DNA of 12,184 bases from an uncultured Acidobacteriota bacterium (lineage in GTDB: Bacteria > Acidobacteriota > Blastocatellia > RBC074), in the NCBI GenBank assembly GCA_937967285.1, contig CALBSU010000657.1, positions 1 to 12,184 on the forward strand, written 5' to 3'. Made by a program: the position numbers and the translations under genes. Numbering within the stretch: the first letter of the stretch is position 1; each line of letters starts with the position of its first letter. This document shows positions 1-9,450 of the stretch, piece after piece. The notes under the pieces were generated by a model, which saw only the letters and a program-made list of their open reading frames with translations, ran no database searches and had not been told where the DNA came from.

Positions 1-317
<317 letters not shown>

Positions 318-351
318 TCGACAAGGCATTCAGTTCAGTACCGTTTTTCAT

Positions 352-1707
<1,356 letters not shown>

Positions 1708-1712
1708 TCCTG

Positions 1713-1765
1713 TCTCCGAGTTAGCGATATGCGGAGATCGCCGGGAAATCGATCATCCCGGTCTC
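1713..1765 (+). other. Nested hairpins just downstream of secF
   Basis: Two overlapping structures are possible. One pairs TCTCCG (1713-1718) with CGGAGA (1732-1737). The other pairs GAGA (1734-1737) and CCGGGA (1741-1746) with TCCCGG (1756-1761) and TCTC (1762-1765). They share bases 1734-1737 and so compete. No T-run follows, so this is not a classical intrinsic terminator; mRNA 3'-end protection or Rho-dependent ending are possible roles. Confidence 0.35.
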
Positions 1766-1813
1766 ATGTAATTAAGACGGTTAGGGTCGCGAACGCAGCA
1801 GCCGACGGCGGTG

Positions 1814-1871
<58 letters not shown>

Positions 1872-2046
1872 CCTCGACGTTGCTGACCCTTCAAAACTAG
1901 TTGTAAAAATTTCGTCACTTAATAACTTAAGCTCAAGGCGAAAACCTGCAGTGTCGAGAGCGAGGGTCTTGGATCGGGTCGCGGTTCTTTCACGGAACTG
2001 CACTTTATTCAACTCGCTCATGTTTGGAAAAATCTGTCCTGCGGGC

Positions 2047-2067
2047 TCACCCCTTGCGGTGGGGTGA
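2047..2067 (+). other. Perfect 7-bp hairpin in the gene-free stretch
   Basis: TCACCCC (2047-2053) and GGGGTGA (2061-2067) pair perfectly around the loop TTGCGGT. No T-run follows (TGATCGGG comes next), so it is not a standard terminator. It could be a structural element of an RNA started from the promoter candidate at 1843-1871. Confidence 0.35.
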
Positions 2068-2198
2068 TGATCGGGACGATGTCAGGATGCTGAAGGGCCG
2101 GCAGGTCGGCGTAGTCTCAATCAAAAAATACCAGATCATCTGTTATCAAAACATTTTCGATATATTCGCAGTCGTCTGATTGCTCGCTTCCGGTGCAG

Positions 2199-2280
2199 TT
2201 GACTGCCCGTCAAGGGGGCAATCCAGAGGGGATGACGTTATCGAATCAGGCCTGACCCGGCAGCCGGGACAGTCCGTCAG
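2199..2280 (+). promoter_or_regulatory. Structured leader upstream of tonB
   Basis: Several short hairpins lie 45-125 bases before tonB. TTGAC (2199-2203) pairs with GTCAA (2209-2213), and TGCCC (2204-2208) with GGGCA (2216-2220); these two exclude each other. Further on, CTG-A-CCCGG (2252-2260) pairs with CCGGG-A-CAG (2264-2272) around the triloop CAG, and CTGAC (2252-2256) can instead pair with GTCAG (2276-2280). The alternatives suggest a switchable leader, but the stems are short and could arise by chance at this G+C. Confidence 0.3.
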
Positions 2281-2290
2281 CGTCTCGACC

Positions 2291-3086
<796 letters not shown>

Positions 3087-3257
3087 ACAGCTTTTAACGC
3101 CGCCCAGCGCGGCCGGGAACCAATCGGATCCCGACAGGGTCTATCATAACTGAAACGAGAGGGAGCGGATGCTCAGCGAGTCATTCGCCCCCCTCGAAGA
3201 CCGGCGGTCGGCGCCGCCGGGCAGCAATCAACTTAAATTCTTTTCAGCAACCATTTT

Positions 3258-3263
3258 GGAGGA
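3258..3263 (+). promoter_or_regulatory. Ribosome-binding site that fixes the exbB start
   Basis: GGAGGA (3258-3263) lies 10 bases before the ATG at 3274, ideal spacing. A second, in-frame ATG at 3169 also has a purine-rich site (AGAGGGAG, 3158-3165) but only three bases away, and it would add 35 residues with no family counterpart. Confidence 0.75.
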
Positions 3264-3273
3264 CTTCGATATC

Positions 3274-4023
<750 letters not shown>

Positions 4024-4063
4024 TACGAGCGTAACGAAATCTTCCGTCCAGGCTGCTGACTGG

Positions 4064-4130
4064 TGGAGACCGCCCCCGTCCGATATCGATCGGGCGCGGT
4101 CTCCATCGGATTCAAGCTGCACGGACGGGG
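4064..4130 (+). promoter_or_regulatory. Two mutually exclusive hairpins between exbB and exbD
   Basis: Stem A: 4064-4073 (TGGAGACCGC) pairs perfectly with 4096-4105, then after one C-C mismatch 4075-4078 pairs with 4091-4094, leaving a 12-base loop. Stem B: CCCCGTCCG (4074-4082) pairs perfectly with CGGACGGGG (4122-4130). Stem B's left arm lies inside stem A and its right arm outside, so they either compete or form a pseudoknot. A third CCGTCC at 4044-4049 can also pair with GGACGG (4123-4128). No T-run follows. A role in setting exbB versus exbD levels (mRNA processing, stability or attenuation) is inferred. Confidence 0.55.
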
Positions 4131-4192
4131 AATCGCCGCGCTCCAATAAGCCGGAGAGGCCGTTTCACATCAAGTAGTCAGGAGGAATTGCA

Positions 4193-4636
4193 ATGGCAAT
4201 GTCAGGAGGCGGAACTGACAGCAGCTTTAATTCAGAAATCAACGTGACTCCGATGGTGGATATCATGTTGGTTCTGCTGATCATCTTCATGGTGGTCACG
4301 CCGCTGCTTCAGTCGGGCGTCACCGTAACTCTTCCGAGAGGCCGCAGCCCCGAAGAGGACGCAAATATAACAAAAGATACGGCAGTGGTCGTCGCTATCC
4401 CCCAGGAGGGAGCCTACTACATCGGTCGCGATCTGATCCAGGGTAAGGACAACCTGATTGAGAAGATCAAGAAGCGGATGGATGAACTGAAGCCGAGCGA
4501 CCCGCATGTGGTTTATATCAAAGGCGGATTGAACGTCAATTACGGCGAAGTCGTTAATGTCGTGGATGCAATTCGCGAGGCCGGCTACGATCAGCTGGGA
4601 CTCGTTGTCGACAAGAAGAAAGACAACGAGGAATAA
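4193..4636 (+). CDS. exbD: ExbD-family biopolymer transport protein, first copy
   Basis: ExbD sits inside the ExbB ring; its membrane Asp carries protons and its periplasmic domain contacts TonB. The product has 147 residues, the normal size. The short cytoplasmic N-terminus (1-~20) leads to NVTPMVDIMLVLLIIFMVV (17-35), the family signature with Asp23 matching the essential membrane Asp of the family. The periplasmic domain (~42-147) includes the conserved VVYIKGGLNVNYGEVVNVVD (106-125). AGGAGGA (4180-4186) stands six bases before the ATG, a very strong ribosome-binding site. A second ATG two codons on (4199) is less well placed. It is 24 bases upstream of a second exbD. The Lys/Asp/Glu-rich end (DKKKDNEE) is distinctive. 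TolR is the main alternative, but TonB next door argues for ExbD. Confidence 0.93.
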   Translation: MAMSGGGTDSSFNSEINVTPMVDIMLVLLIIFMVVTPLLQSGVTVTLPRGRSPEEDANITKDTAVVVAIPQEGAYYIGRDLIQGKDNLIEKIKKRMDELKPSDPHVVYIKGGLNVNYGEVVNVVDAIREAGYDQLGLVVDKKKDNEE

Positions 4637-4660
4637 CCAAAGCATCAAGGAGAGAATGTC

Positions 4661-5092
4661 ATGGGAATGAGCGGCGGCAGCGGCAAGGATGCTGTCCCTT
4701 ATATCAACGTCACGCCGTTGATCGACGTTTTGCTGGTGCTTCTGATCATCTTCATGGTCATCAGCCCGCAGAAACCGCATCGATTCGAAGCCAAGATTCC
4801 GGAGAAGCCTCCCGAGGAGATGAGGGATGCTCCGCCGGATCCGTTCAGCCTGCTGGTGACCGTGCCGAGAACCGGCGGCGGATACAAACTGAACACTCAG
4901 GAGGCGAGGGATCTGAACGATCTCAAGGCCCAGCTCGAATCGGCGATCACGGGACGGCCTGCGGACCGCAAAGCGGTCTTCATCAAGGGCCCGCGCACAC
5001 TGGCCTACGGCGAGGTCGTCAAGGTCATAGATATCGTCAAGCAGGCCGGCGGACAGCCGATCGGACTGCAGATCGAGGATCTGGAGCAGTAA
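4661..5092 (+). CDS. exbD: ExbD-family biopolymer transport protein, second copy
   Basis: A second ExbD/TolR-type subunit of 143 residues, with the same plan as its neighbour: short N-terminus (MGMSGGSG), then NVTPLIDVLLVLLIIFMVI (16-34) with Asp22 as the proton-carrying residue, and a periplasmic domain with AVFIKGPRTLAYGEVVKVID (104-123). Outside these shared motifs the two proteins differ clearly, for example KPHRFEAKIPEKPPEE here against the TLPRGRSPEED region of the first copy. It is therefore an old paralogue and not a recent copy. AAGGAGAG (4647-4654) is six bases before the ATG. Pairs of different ExbD genes after one exbB occur in other TonB and Tol-like clusters. The natural reading is a mixed ExbD dimer within one ExbB ring, but that is inference. 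Confidence 0.92.
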   Translation: MGMSGGSGKDAVPYINVTPLIDVLLVLLIIFMVISPQKPHRFEAKIPEKPPEEMRDAPPDPFSLLVTVPRTGGGYKLNTQEARDLNDLKAQLESAITGRPADRKAVFIKGPRTLAYGEVVKVIDIVKQAGGQPIGLQIEDLEQ

Positions 5093-5109
5093 ATGCGGTC
5101 GCATTCAGT

Positions 5110-5130
5110 GTCCGGGCTGACTGCCCGGAC
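5110..5130 (+). other. Perfect 8-bp hairpin after the second exbD
   Basis: GTCCGGGC (5110-5117) pairs with GCCCGGAC (5123-5130) around the loop TGACT, 18 bases after the exbD stop. No T-run follows directly. Further on, GCCGTG (5167-5172) pairs with CACGGC (5182-5187), next to the palindrome GGCGGCGCCGCC (5185-5196). These may slow or end transcription before the TPR lipoprotein gene, or stabilise the exbD mRNA end. Confidence 0.4.
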
Positions 5131-5248
5131 GCGAAGTGCGGACCGAATATTCTTCTGGCTGACGCTGCCGTGATTGATTTACACGGCGGCGCCGCCACGC
5201 AATTTAATCAGTATTTATTCACCGTTCGGGGAGAACACATAAAGAATT

Positions 5249-6103
5249 ATGAAAGTCTTCCGTAAATTAGCAACCCCTTTGATGCTGGTTGCGGTTGTCT
5301 GCCTGGCAGGTCTCGGCTCCGGATGCGAGTACGCCAAAAAGGTGATCGCCAAGGACAAGGTCAATCAGGGCGCCATTCTTTACAATCAGGGTCGTATGAA
5401 GGAGGCCCAGGAGTTTTTCAAAGAGGCGACCGAGATGGACGGGAACAATCCGATCGCCTGGCTCTACTACGGCGCCACGCTGGTCAAGGATTACAAGAAC
5501 CTGTCCGGAGCTGATCGTGACAAGGTCGCCAACGAGGCGCTGGACGTCTACAAGAAGGCGATCGATCTGGCCGGTTCGAACTGCAAGACCGTCGACAATG
5601 CCCGGAGCTACATCGCGACCATTTACGACGATCTCGGAAATGCGGACATGAATCGTGAGTGGCTGCTCAAGCGGGCAGAAGACGAAGCCTGCTCGACCAA
5701 GGAGATCAAGGCTACGACCTACTACTCGATCGCGGTCAAGTTCTGGACGATCTCATATGACGAGACGACCCGCTACGCCGAGAAAGGTTCGACCGATCCG
5801 TTCCACTACAGGAACATGGACTATCCGGCAGCGCTGCCCGACAAGAAGAAGGCTGAAGAGGCGGTGACCAGGGGGCTCGAGTTCATCGACAAGGCGCTTG
5901 CGGTCGATCCCGAATACGTTGACGCGCTTTTCTACAAGGGACTTCTTTATCGCGAGCGTCAGAAGCTGACCAAGGAAGAGGCCAAGCGCAAGGAGCTTGA
6001 CCAGATGGCTCAGAAGATCTCGGACGAAGCTTCCGCATTGCAGAAGAAGAAGGAAGAGGCTGCGGCGAAGGCTGCGGCCGAACAGCCCGCTCCGCAGGGC
6101 TGA
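5249..6103 (+). CDS. TPR-repeat lipoprotein
   Basis: A 284-residue predicted lipoprotein. The signal peptide (1-25) has a basic start, a hydrophobic core and a cleavage box ending GLGSGC, with Cys26 as the lipidated residue. Position -3 is Gly where Leu/Val is usual, so the box is slightly off consensus, but a Leu stands at -4. Tetratricopeptide-like helices follow: QGAILYNQGRMKEAQEFFKE (40-59, continuing to ~78), a second repeat region at ~118-150, and a third ending ALAVDPEYVDALFYKGLLYR (217-236). The last ~40 residues are Lys/Glu/Ala-rich and probably a coiled coil. TPRs bind other proteins, so this may be an envelope partner or scaffold for the TonB-ExbBD system upstream, as in similar clusters. 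The substrate and partner are not visible. The ribosome-binding site (GGGGAG, 5228-5233) is 15 bases from the ATG, rather far. Confidence 0.85.
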   Translation: MKVFRKLATPLMLVAVVCLAGLGSGCEYAKKVIAKDKVNQGAILYNQGRMKEAQEFFKEATEMDGNNPIAWLYYGATLVKDYKNLSGADRDKVANEALDVYKKAIDLAGSNCKTVDNARSYIATIYDDLGNADMNREWLLKRAEDEACSTKEIKATTYYSIAVKFWTISYDETTRYAEKGSTDPFHYRNMDYPAALPDKKKAEEAVTRGLEFIDKALAVDPEYVDALFYKGLLYRERQKLTKEEAKRKELDQMAQKISDEASALQKKKEEAAAKAAAEQPAPQG

Positions 6104-6125
6104 TCCGGATCTCAATATCAGTCTG

Positions 6126-6182
6126 AAAAACGGACGCCGCCGCTGATCAACCTGATCGAGCGGTCGGCGTCCTTCTATTTTT
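6126..6182. terminator. Bidirectional intrinsic terminator between convergent genes
   Basis: GGACGCCG (6132-6139) pairs with CGGCGTCC (6165-6172); inside, CGCT (6141-6144) pairs with AGCG (6159-6162), and GATC (6145-6148) with GATC (6154-6157). On the plus strand TTCTATTTTT follows (6173-6182); on the minus strand the hairpin is followed by GTTTTT (complement of 6126-6131). It thus ends both the TPR lipoprotein transcript and the minus-strand ECF operon. The TAG stop of the SRPBCC gene (6175-6177) lies inside the plus-strand T-run. Confidence 0.88.
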
Positions 6183-6666
6183 CAGCGGGCCGATGAGCGG
6201 ATCTTCTGGCCAGCTCCTCGCGCAATCTCCGATAACCGATCGACATCGCCCATTGATGATTCCAGCTGAAGACCGGTTTGAGGATCGGGGAGAGGAGCCG
6301 GATGAGCGGTTTTTCTGCTCTGATCACCCAGTCGAAGCGGATATCGGTGCCTGAATCGGCCTGGCTGAGAGTCCATTTCCCGGTTCCCTCGAAGTCGCCG
6401 GTCGCTCTGATCTCGATCGTATGAGGGCGGATATGGCGCACCACCTCGGCCGTCCAGTTCAGCTGGTAGGGGAGTCGGCCGCGGGTATGGAAATCGACGC
6501 GGTCACCGATGCCGTCGGGATCGCCGGATGAGTGCTTGACCGCCGCCAGGTATACCTCGGGCCACCAGTCGGGATATTTCTCGCCCTGCTTGAGCACTTC
6601 ATAGACCAGTTCACGCGGCGCTTCTACTCTCCATTGGGTCAGAAATTCGTAATTGTTCGATGGCAT
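6175..6666 (-). CDS. SRPBCC-fold (START/polyketide cyclase-like) protein
   Basis: A 163-residue soluble protein of the SRPBCC superfamily, whose members enclose a hydrophobic ligand in a helix-grip fold. The start EFLTQWRVEAPRELVYEVLK (7-26) and the next turn with PDWWPEV (32-38) are typical of the first strand and helices. The middle holds alternating strands (DRVDFHTRGRLPYQLNWTAE, 55-74; GTGKWTLSQADSGTDIRFDW, 94-113). A basic C-terminal helix (IGYRRLREELARR) closes the fold. There is no signal peptide, so it acts in the cytoplasm. It is the last gene of the minus-strand ECF run, 32 bases after the small membrane protein and just before the terminator. Binding or transport of a lipid-like ligand during envelope stress would fit the context, but no ligand can be inferred from the sequence. 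The ribosome-binding site is weak. Confidence 0.85.
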   Translation of the reverse strand: MPSNNYEFLTQWRVEAPRELVYEVLKQGEKYPDWWPEVYLAAVKHSSGDPDGIGDRVDFHTRGRLPYQLNWTAEVVRHIRPHTIEIRATGDFEGTGKWTLSQADSGTDIRFDWVIRAEKPLIRLLSPILKPVFSWNHQWAMSIGYRRLREELARRSAHRPAEK

Positions 6667-6698
6667 GGTGTCCGACCTGTGAGCAGGCGCGCGGGCGC

Positions 6699-6911
6699 CT
6701 AATAAGTTTCTTCTGACGGGTAACGGTCTTTGGTGAAGATAAGGTAGAGGATGAAGACCAGAAGTGCGGTGAATGTCAGGAAAACGATGATTTTGAGGAT
6801 GCCGAGGATGGTCGCAACGATGATCATCCCGCGGCGGAGGCTTTCACTCAGCAGGTAGCCGCTTGTGGCGATCGAACTGACAAGAGCGAGAATCCTGATA
6901 ATTGTTCCCAT
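6699..6911 (-). CDS. Small membrane protein of unknown function (70 aa)
   Basis: A 70-residue protein, mostly hydrophobic. The first segment (3-20, IIRILALVSSIATSGYLL) may be a membrane or amphipathic helix. Residues ~29-60 (starting GMIIVATILGILKIIVFL) form one long or two short membrane spans. The polar end is KDRYPSEETY. Basic residues RR (26-27) lie between the segments. It starts 18 bases after the DUF4097 gene and ends 32 bases before the SRPBCC gene, all on one strand, so it is very likely translated from the same mRNA. GGAAAG precedes the ATG by about seven bases. I recognise no family. Its position suggests a small envelope-stress or membrane-remodelling protein, comparable in size only to small phage-shock or LiaI-type proteins. 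That parallel is inference. Confidence 0.75.
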   Translation of the reverse strand: MGTIIRILALVSSIATSGYLLSESLRRGMIIVATILGILKIIVFLTFTALLVFILYLIFTKDRYPSEETY

Positions 6912-6929
6912 GATTACTTTCCGATCGTG

Positions 6930-8672
6930 TTATCTGGCGGCGATGGCCGTCCCCGAAGACTGAATCTGAATGTCGCCGCTGACCGTTCTGAAAGTCAGGG
7001 TCGCGACCGGTTCGGTCAGGCTGGCCGCCTGAACCGATGTCCTTTCGCGGCGCGCGTAGTTGAGCTGTTCGAAGCCCCTGATGCGGACGCGCCCGAATTC
7101 GGTCATTGCGTCGAGTTTGAACGCCGAGTCCTCGGGGAATGAGGCTCGAATACGTCCCTTTTCGCTGACGGCTCTGATCGCGCCGGTGATCTTCTCATCG
7201 GAGGAGATTTCAATCCTTCCGATCCGCGACGAGGCATCGATCGAGCTGCGGAAGTCCCTGATGATTATCTCCTGTGAGGACTGGGCGACGACCGGTCCGG
7301 TCACACCGTCGATCTCTATCGATCCGTCCTTCGACTTTATCGTGGCCTGGCCGGTCAGGTGGCTGGCGACAGTCCGACCGGAGGAGTTGTCGATCGTCAG
7401 ATTGCCGCTCAGAGTATCGATGCCGATCCTGGTATTGAGAGCATTGATGCGAAGGTCTCCGCGAATATTCCTTAAATCGAGCCGGCTGTTTCGTGACTCC
7501 TCGATCAGCGCCAGCGCCTCGTCCGAAGTGGCGGGCTGCCCGCTGAGCCCGTCGATCTCCAGTCTCGCATCGTTGATTCTTGCCTTGAGCGGGCCGGTTG
7601 ACTGTTCGATGACGGTGTTGCCGCCCTTCGACTCTATCCTCACGGCGCCGGAGATTTCACGCAATTCGGCGTTTCTAGCGTAATCGATCAATTCGACGTT
7701 GCCGCGGATATTCCTGAGGCTGATCGCACCACGGGGATTTTCTATCCGCATCGCCCCGGTATGATCCAGTACCTCGATCTGTTCGCCGTTGAGGATCCGG
7801 TGGTCACCGCGGAGCCCCCTGAGGCTGGTCTCGCCGAGTGTGTTTGCGACCTCGACCGGAATTGAGGCCGCAGCCGGAAGCGTGATCAGCAGGGAAGTCG
7901 TGTAATCCGACTCGATCCCGGGAGCATTGACGCTGACCCTGACCGCAGCACCGTCCCTCGCGACAGACAGCCTGATCCGACCGGCCAGCGCCCGTCCCTC
8001 GGCCTCGTCCGTCGTGCGGACCCTCTTGATCAGCCTCACCATGGCCTCTTTCCCGTCGGATGCGGTGATGCTGACGTCGCCGGTCGATCCGTCCACGAGC
8101 AGCCTGGTCTCGCCGGTCAGATCGATCGACCGGGCCGGCTCGTCCTCGATCTCGATCCGGTTGCCGAAAAGATAGTCCCGGATTCCCGCTACGCGCTCGA
8201 TTCTCGCATTGAGCTTTTTGATGTATTCCTGGTTACGCCCGAGATAATTCGCGCCGAGCCCGGTTCCGGCGATCAGCACCATGACGGCGACCGCGCCGGC
8301 CGAGAAGGCGGCCGGGCGCTTGTCGAATTCTGACCGGTGCGTGTACTGCCTGAGCACCCGCCCGATGATGTAGGCCAGCAGGAGCAGAAACCAGTAGGTC
8401 CCGAAAATACGGATCAGCGAGTGTTCGCCCGTCAGGTTGGCGGCGATGAGAATCCCACCGACGGCGGTTATCATCAGGCCGCCGACGGGCGATGAAGGAT
8501 GTCTGTCGATGAGATATCCCGCCACGCGCACCAGACCGGCGAGGATCAGAAAGACGGGCCAGTACCTCGTCAGCAGTTGCAGGGCGTACGATCTCTCAGG
8601 CGTCACAAAAAAGAATACGCCGAGACCGATCAACCCTATTCCAAGTAAGAGAGTCGCTATGCGTTTGAGCAT
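6930..8672 (-). CDS. Membrane protein with LiaF-like N-terminus and DUF4097-type beta-solenoid
   Basis: A 580-residue protein in two halves. Residues 1-145 hold about five membrane spans (4-23, 37-56, 63-80, 88-107, 121-144). Among them, LLLGIG (8-13) and RYWPVFLILAGL (36-47) match the LiaI/LiaF-type membrane module. An odd number of spans with a cytoplasmic start places the rest outside the cytoplasm. Residues ~180-575 are made of many short strands in a loose ~20-residue rhythm (e.g. LRNIRGDLRI, IDTLSGNLTI, KSKDGSIEIDGVTG, EISGAVRIESKGG), as in the DUF4097/adhesin-like right-handed beta-helix found in LiaF-family proteins. LiaF relatives sense or damp cell-envelope stress, and the position behind an ECF sigma/anti-sigma pair agrees. 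No catalytic motif is seen. It starts 42 bases after the B-box gene. The ATG has a poor ribosome-binding site. Confidence 0.85.
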   Translation of the reverse strand: MLKRIATLLLGIGLIGLGVFFFVTPERSYALQLLTRYWPVFLILAGLVRVAGYLIDRHPSSPVGGLMITAVGGILIAANLTGEHSLIRIFGTYWFLLLLAYIIGRVLRQYTHRSEFDKRPAAFSAGAVAVMVLIAGTGLGANYLGRNQEYIKKLNARIERVAGIRDYLFGNRIEIEDEPARSIDLTGETRLLVDGSTGDVSITASDGKEAMVRLIKRVRTTDEAEGRALAGRIRLSVARDGAAVRVSVNAPGIESDYTTSLLITLPAAASIPVEVANTLGETSLRGLRGDHRILNGEQIEVLDHTGAMRIENPRGAISLRNIRGNVELIDYARNAELREISGAVRIESKGGNTVIEQSTGPLKARINDARLEIDGLSGQPATSDEALALIEESRNSRLDLRNIRGDLRINALNTRIGIDTLSGNLTIDNSSGRTVASHLTGQATIKSKDGSIEIDGVTGPVVAQSSQEIIIRDFRSSIDASSRIGRIEISSDEKITGAIRAVSEKGRIRASFPEDSAFKLDAMTEFGRVRIRGFEQLNYARRERTSVQAASLTEPVATLTFRTVSGDIQIQSSGTAIAAR

Positions 8673-8714
8673 TCCATTTCGGTTTACGATGCTGACTGGA
8701 CTTCAGTTCCCCAC

Positions 8715-9440
8715 TTAATAGGTATCGGAAGGAGTTCTCTCAGCGTGAGCGAATTCGCTCGTAGACCGGTCGAATGACGGCGGGATCACGGAGGGCGGCG
8801 GCGTGCGATAGAGCGGCCGCGGCGCGGGCTCTTTTCTGCTCATCGAATAGCCGCGCAGCAGAAACAGGCCGGCGAGGATGAGCAGCACGGGCCAGAACCG
8901 CTGAATTAGTTCGGGGATCGCCAGATTGAGGATTGAGAGGCCGCCGATTCCCAGCAGCAGGACTCCGATCATCCGCGTGTTCTCGCGGAGCATATATTTG
9001 AGCGAATCGTCCTCGGCCTGCAGGTCGGCTCCCATGCGCTGCCTGTGCGCCGATCGATATGCGTCATAGATCGAATAGATATAGCTGCCGGCGACCGCGA
9101 AACCGAAGAATATTCCAAGCGGCGAATTGAAGATATCGGCCAGCATCGACAGTCCGAGGATGACCGTGAAGTGAACCAGTGCCTTGACGTTCTGACCGTT
9201 GTAAGCGGCGCCGAGCCCCGGAATGAGACCCATCACTACTGCGAATGCCGGAGACTTCTCGTTCTGAAAAGTCCCGGATCCGCCAGCTCTGCGGCTCCGC
9301 AGCGCGTCGATCCCCTCGACGATGCAATCCTGGCAATACGGATACCCCTTGATTCGGTGATCGCACCGCGGACACAGACCTCTATCGCACGAGCTGCACC
9401 TGACTGTCGCAAGTGTCTGTGGATGAGAGAAACAGTTCAT
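8715..9440 (-). CDS. B-box zinc finger / TM2-like / LiaF-like membrane protein
   Basis: A 241-residue three-part protein. Residues 3-39 carry a B-box-like zinc-binding set: Cys3, His6, Cys15, Cys18, Cys23, Cys26, His28, Cys36, Cys39, enough for two zinc ions. Residues ~63-130 look like a TM2-type membrane hairpin (GLIPGLGAAYNGQ, 71-83; SIYDAYRSA, 123-131). Residues ~157-198 repeat the LiaF-type module (LLLGIGGLSIL, then RFWPVLLILAGL, 181-192). The tail is Pro/Ser-rich and probably disordered. The zinc finger at the very N-terminus should lie in the cytoplasm. The gene starts 10 bases after the anti-sigma stop and is translationally close to it. The role is unknown; a membrane protein that binds the anti-sigma factor or the next gene's LiaF-like protein is a reasonable inference. 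Confidence 0.85.
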   Translation of the reverse strand: MNCFSHPQTLATVRCSSCDRGLCPRCDHRIKGYPYCQDCIVEGIDALRSRRAGGSGTFQNEKSPAFAVVMGLIPGLGAAYNGQNVKALVHFTVILGLSMLADIFNSPLGIFFGFAVAGSYIYSIYDAYRSAHRQRMGADLQAEDDSLKYMLRENTRMIGVLLLGIGGLSILNLAIPELIQRFWPVLLILAGLFLLRGYSMSRKEPAPRPLYRTPPPSVIPPSFDRSTSEFAHAERTPSDTY

Positions 9441-9450
9441 AGGTCTTCTT

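Noticed and set aside
3099..3113. Terminator between tonB and exbB
   Set aside because: GCCGC-CCAGC-GCGGC is a 5-bp hairpin with no T-run; too weak to call.
4232..5104. 290-codon open frame on the minus strand across both exbD genes
   Set aside because: It is antisense to two genes with strong family motifs and ribosome-binding sites; the Asp/His/Gln-rich product is the usual shadow of G+C-rich coding DNA.
7060..7683. Plus-strand 207-codon open frame within the DUF4097 gene
   Set aside because: It is antisense to a clear beta-solenoid coding frame and has no supporting motif.
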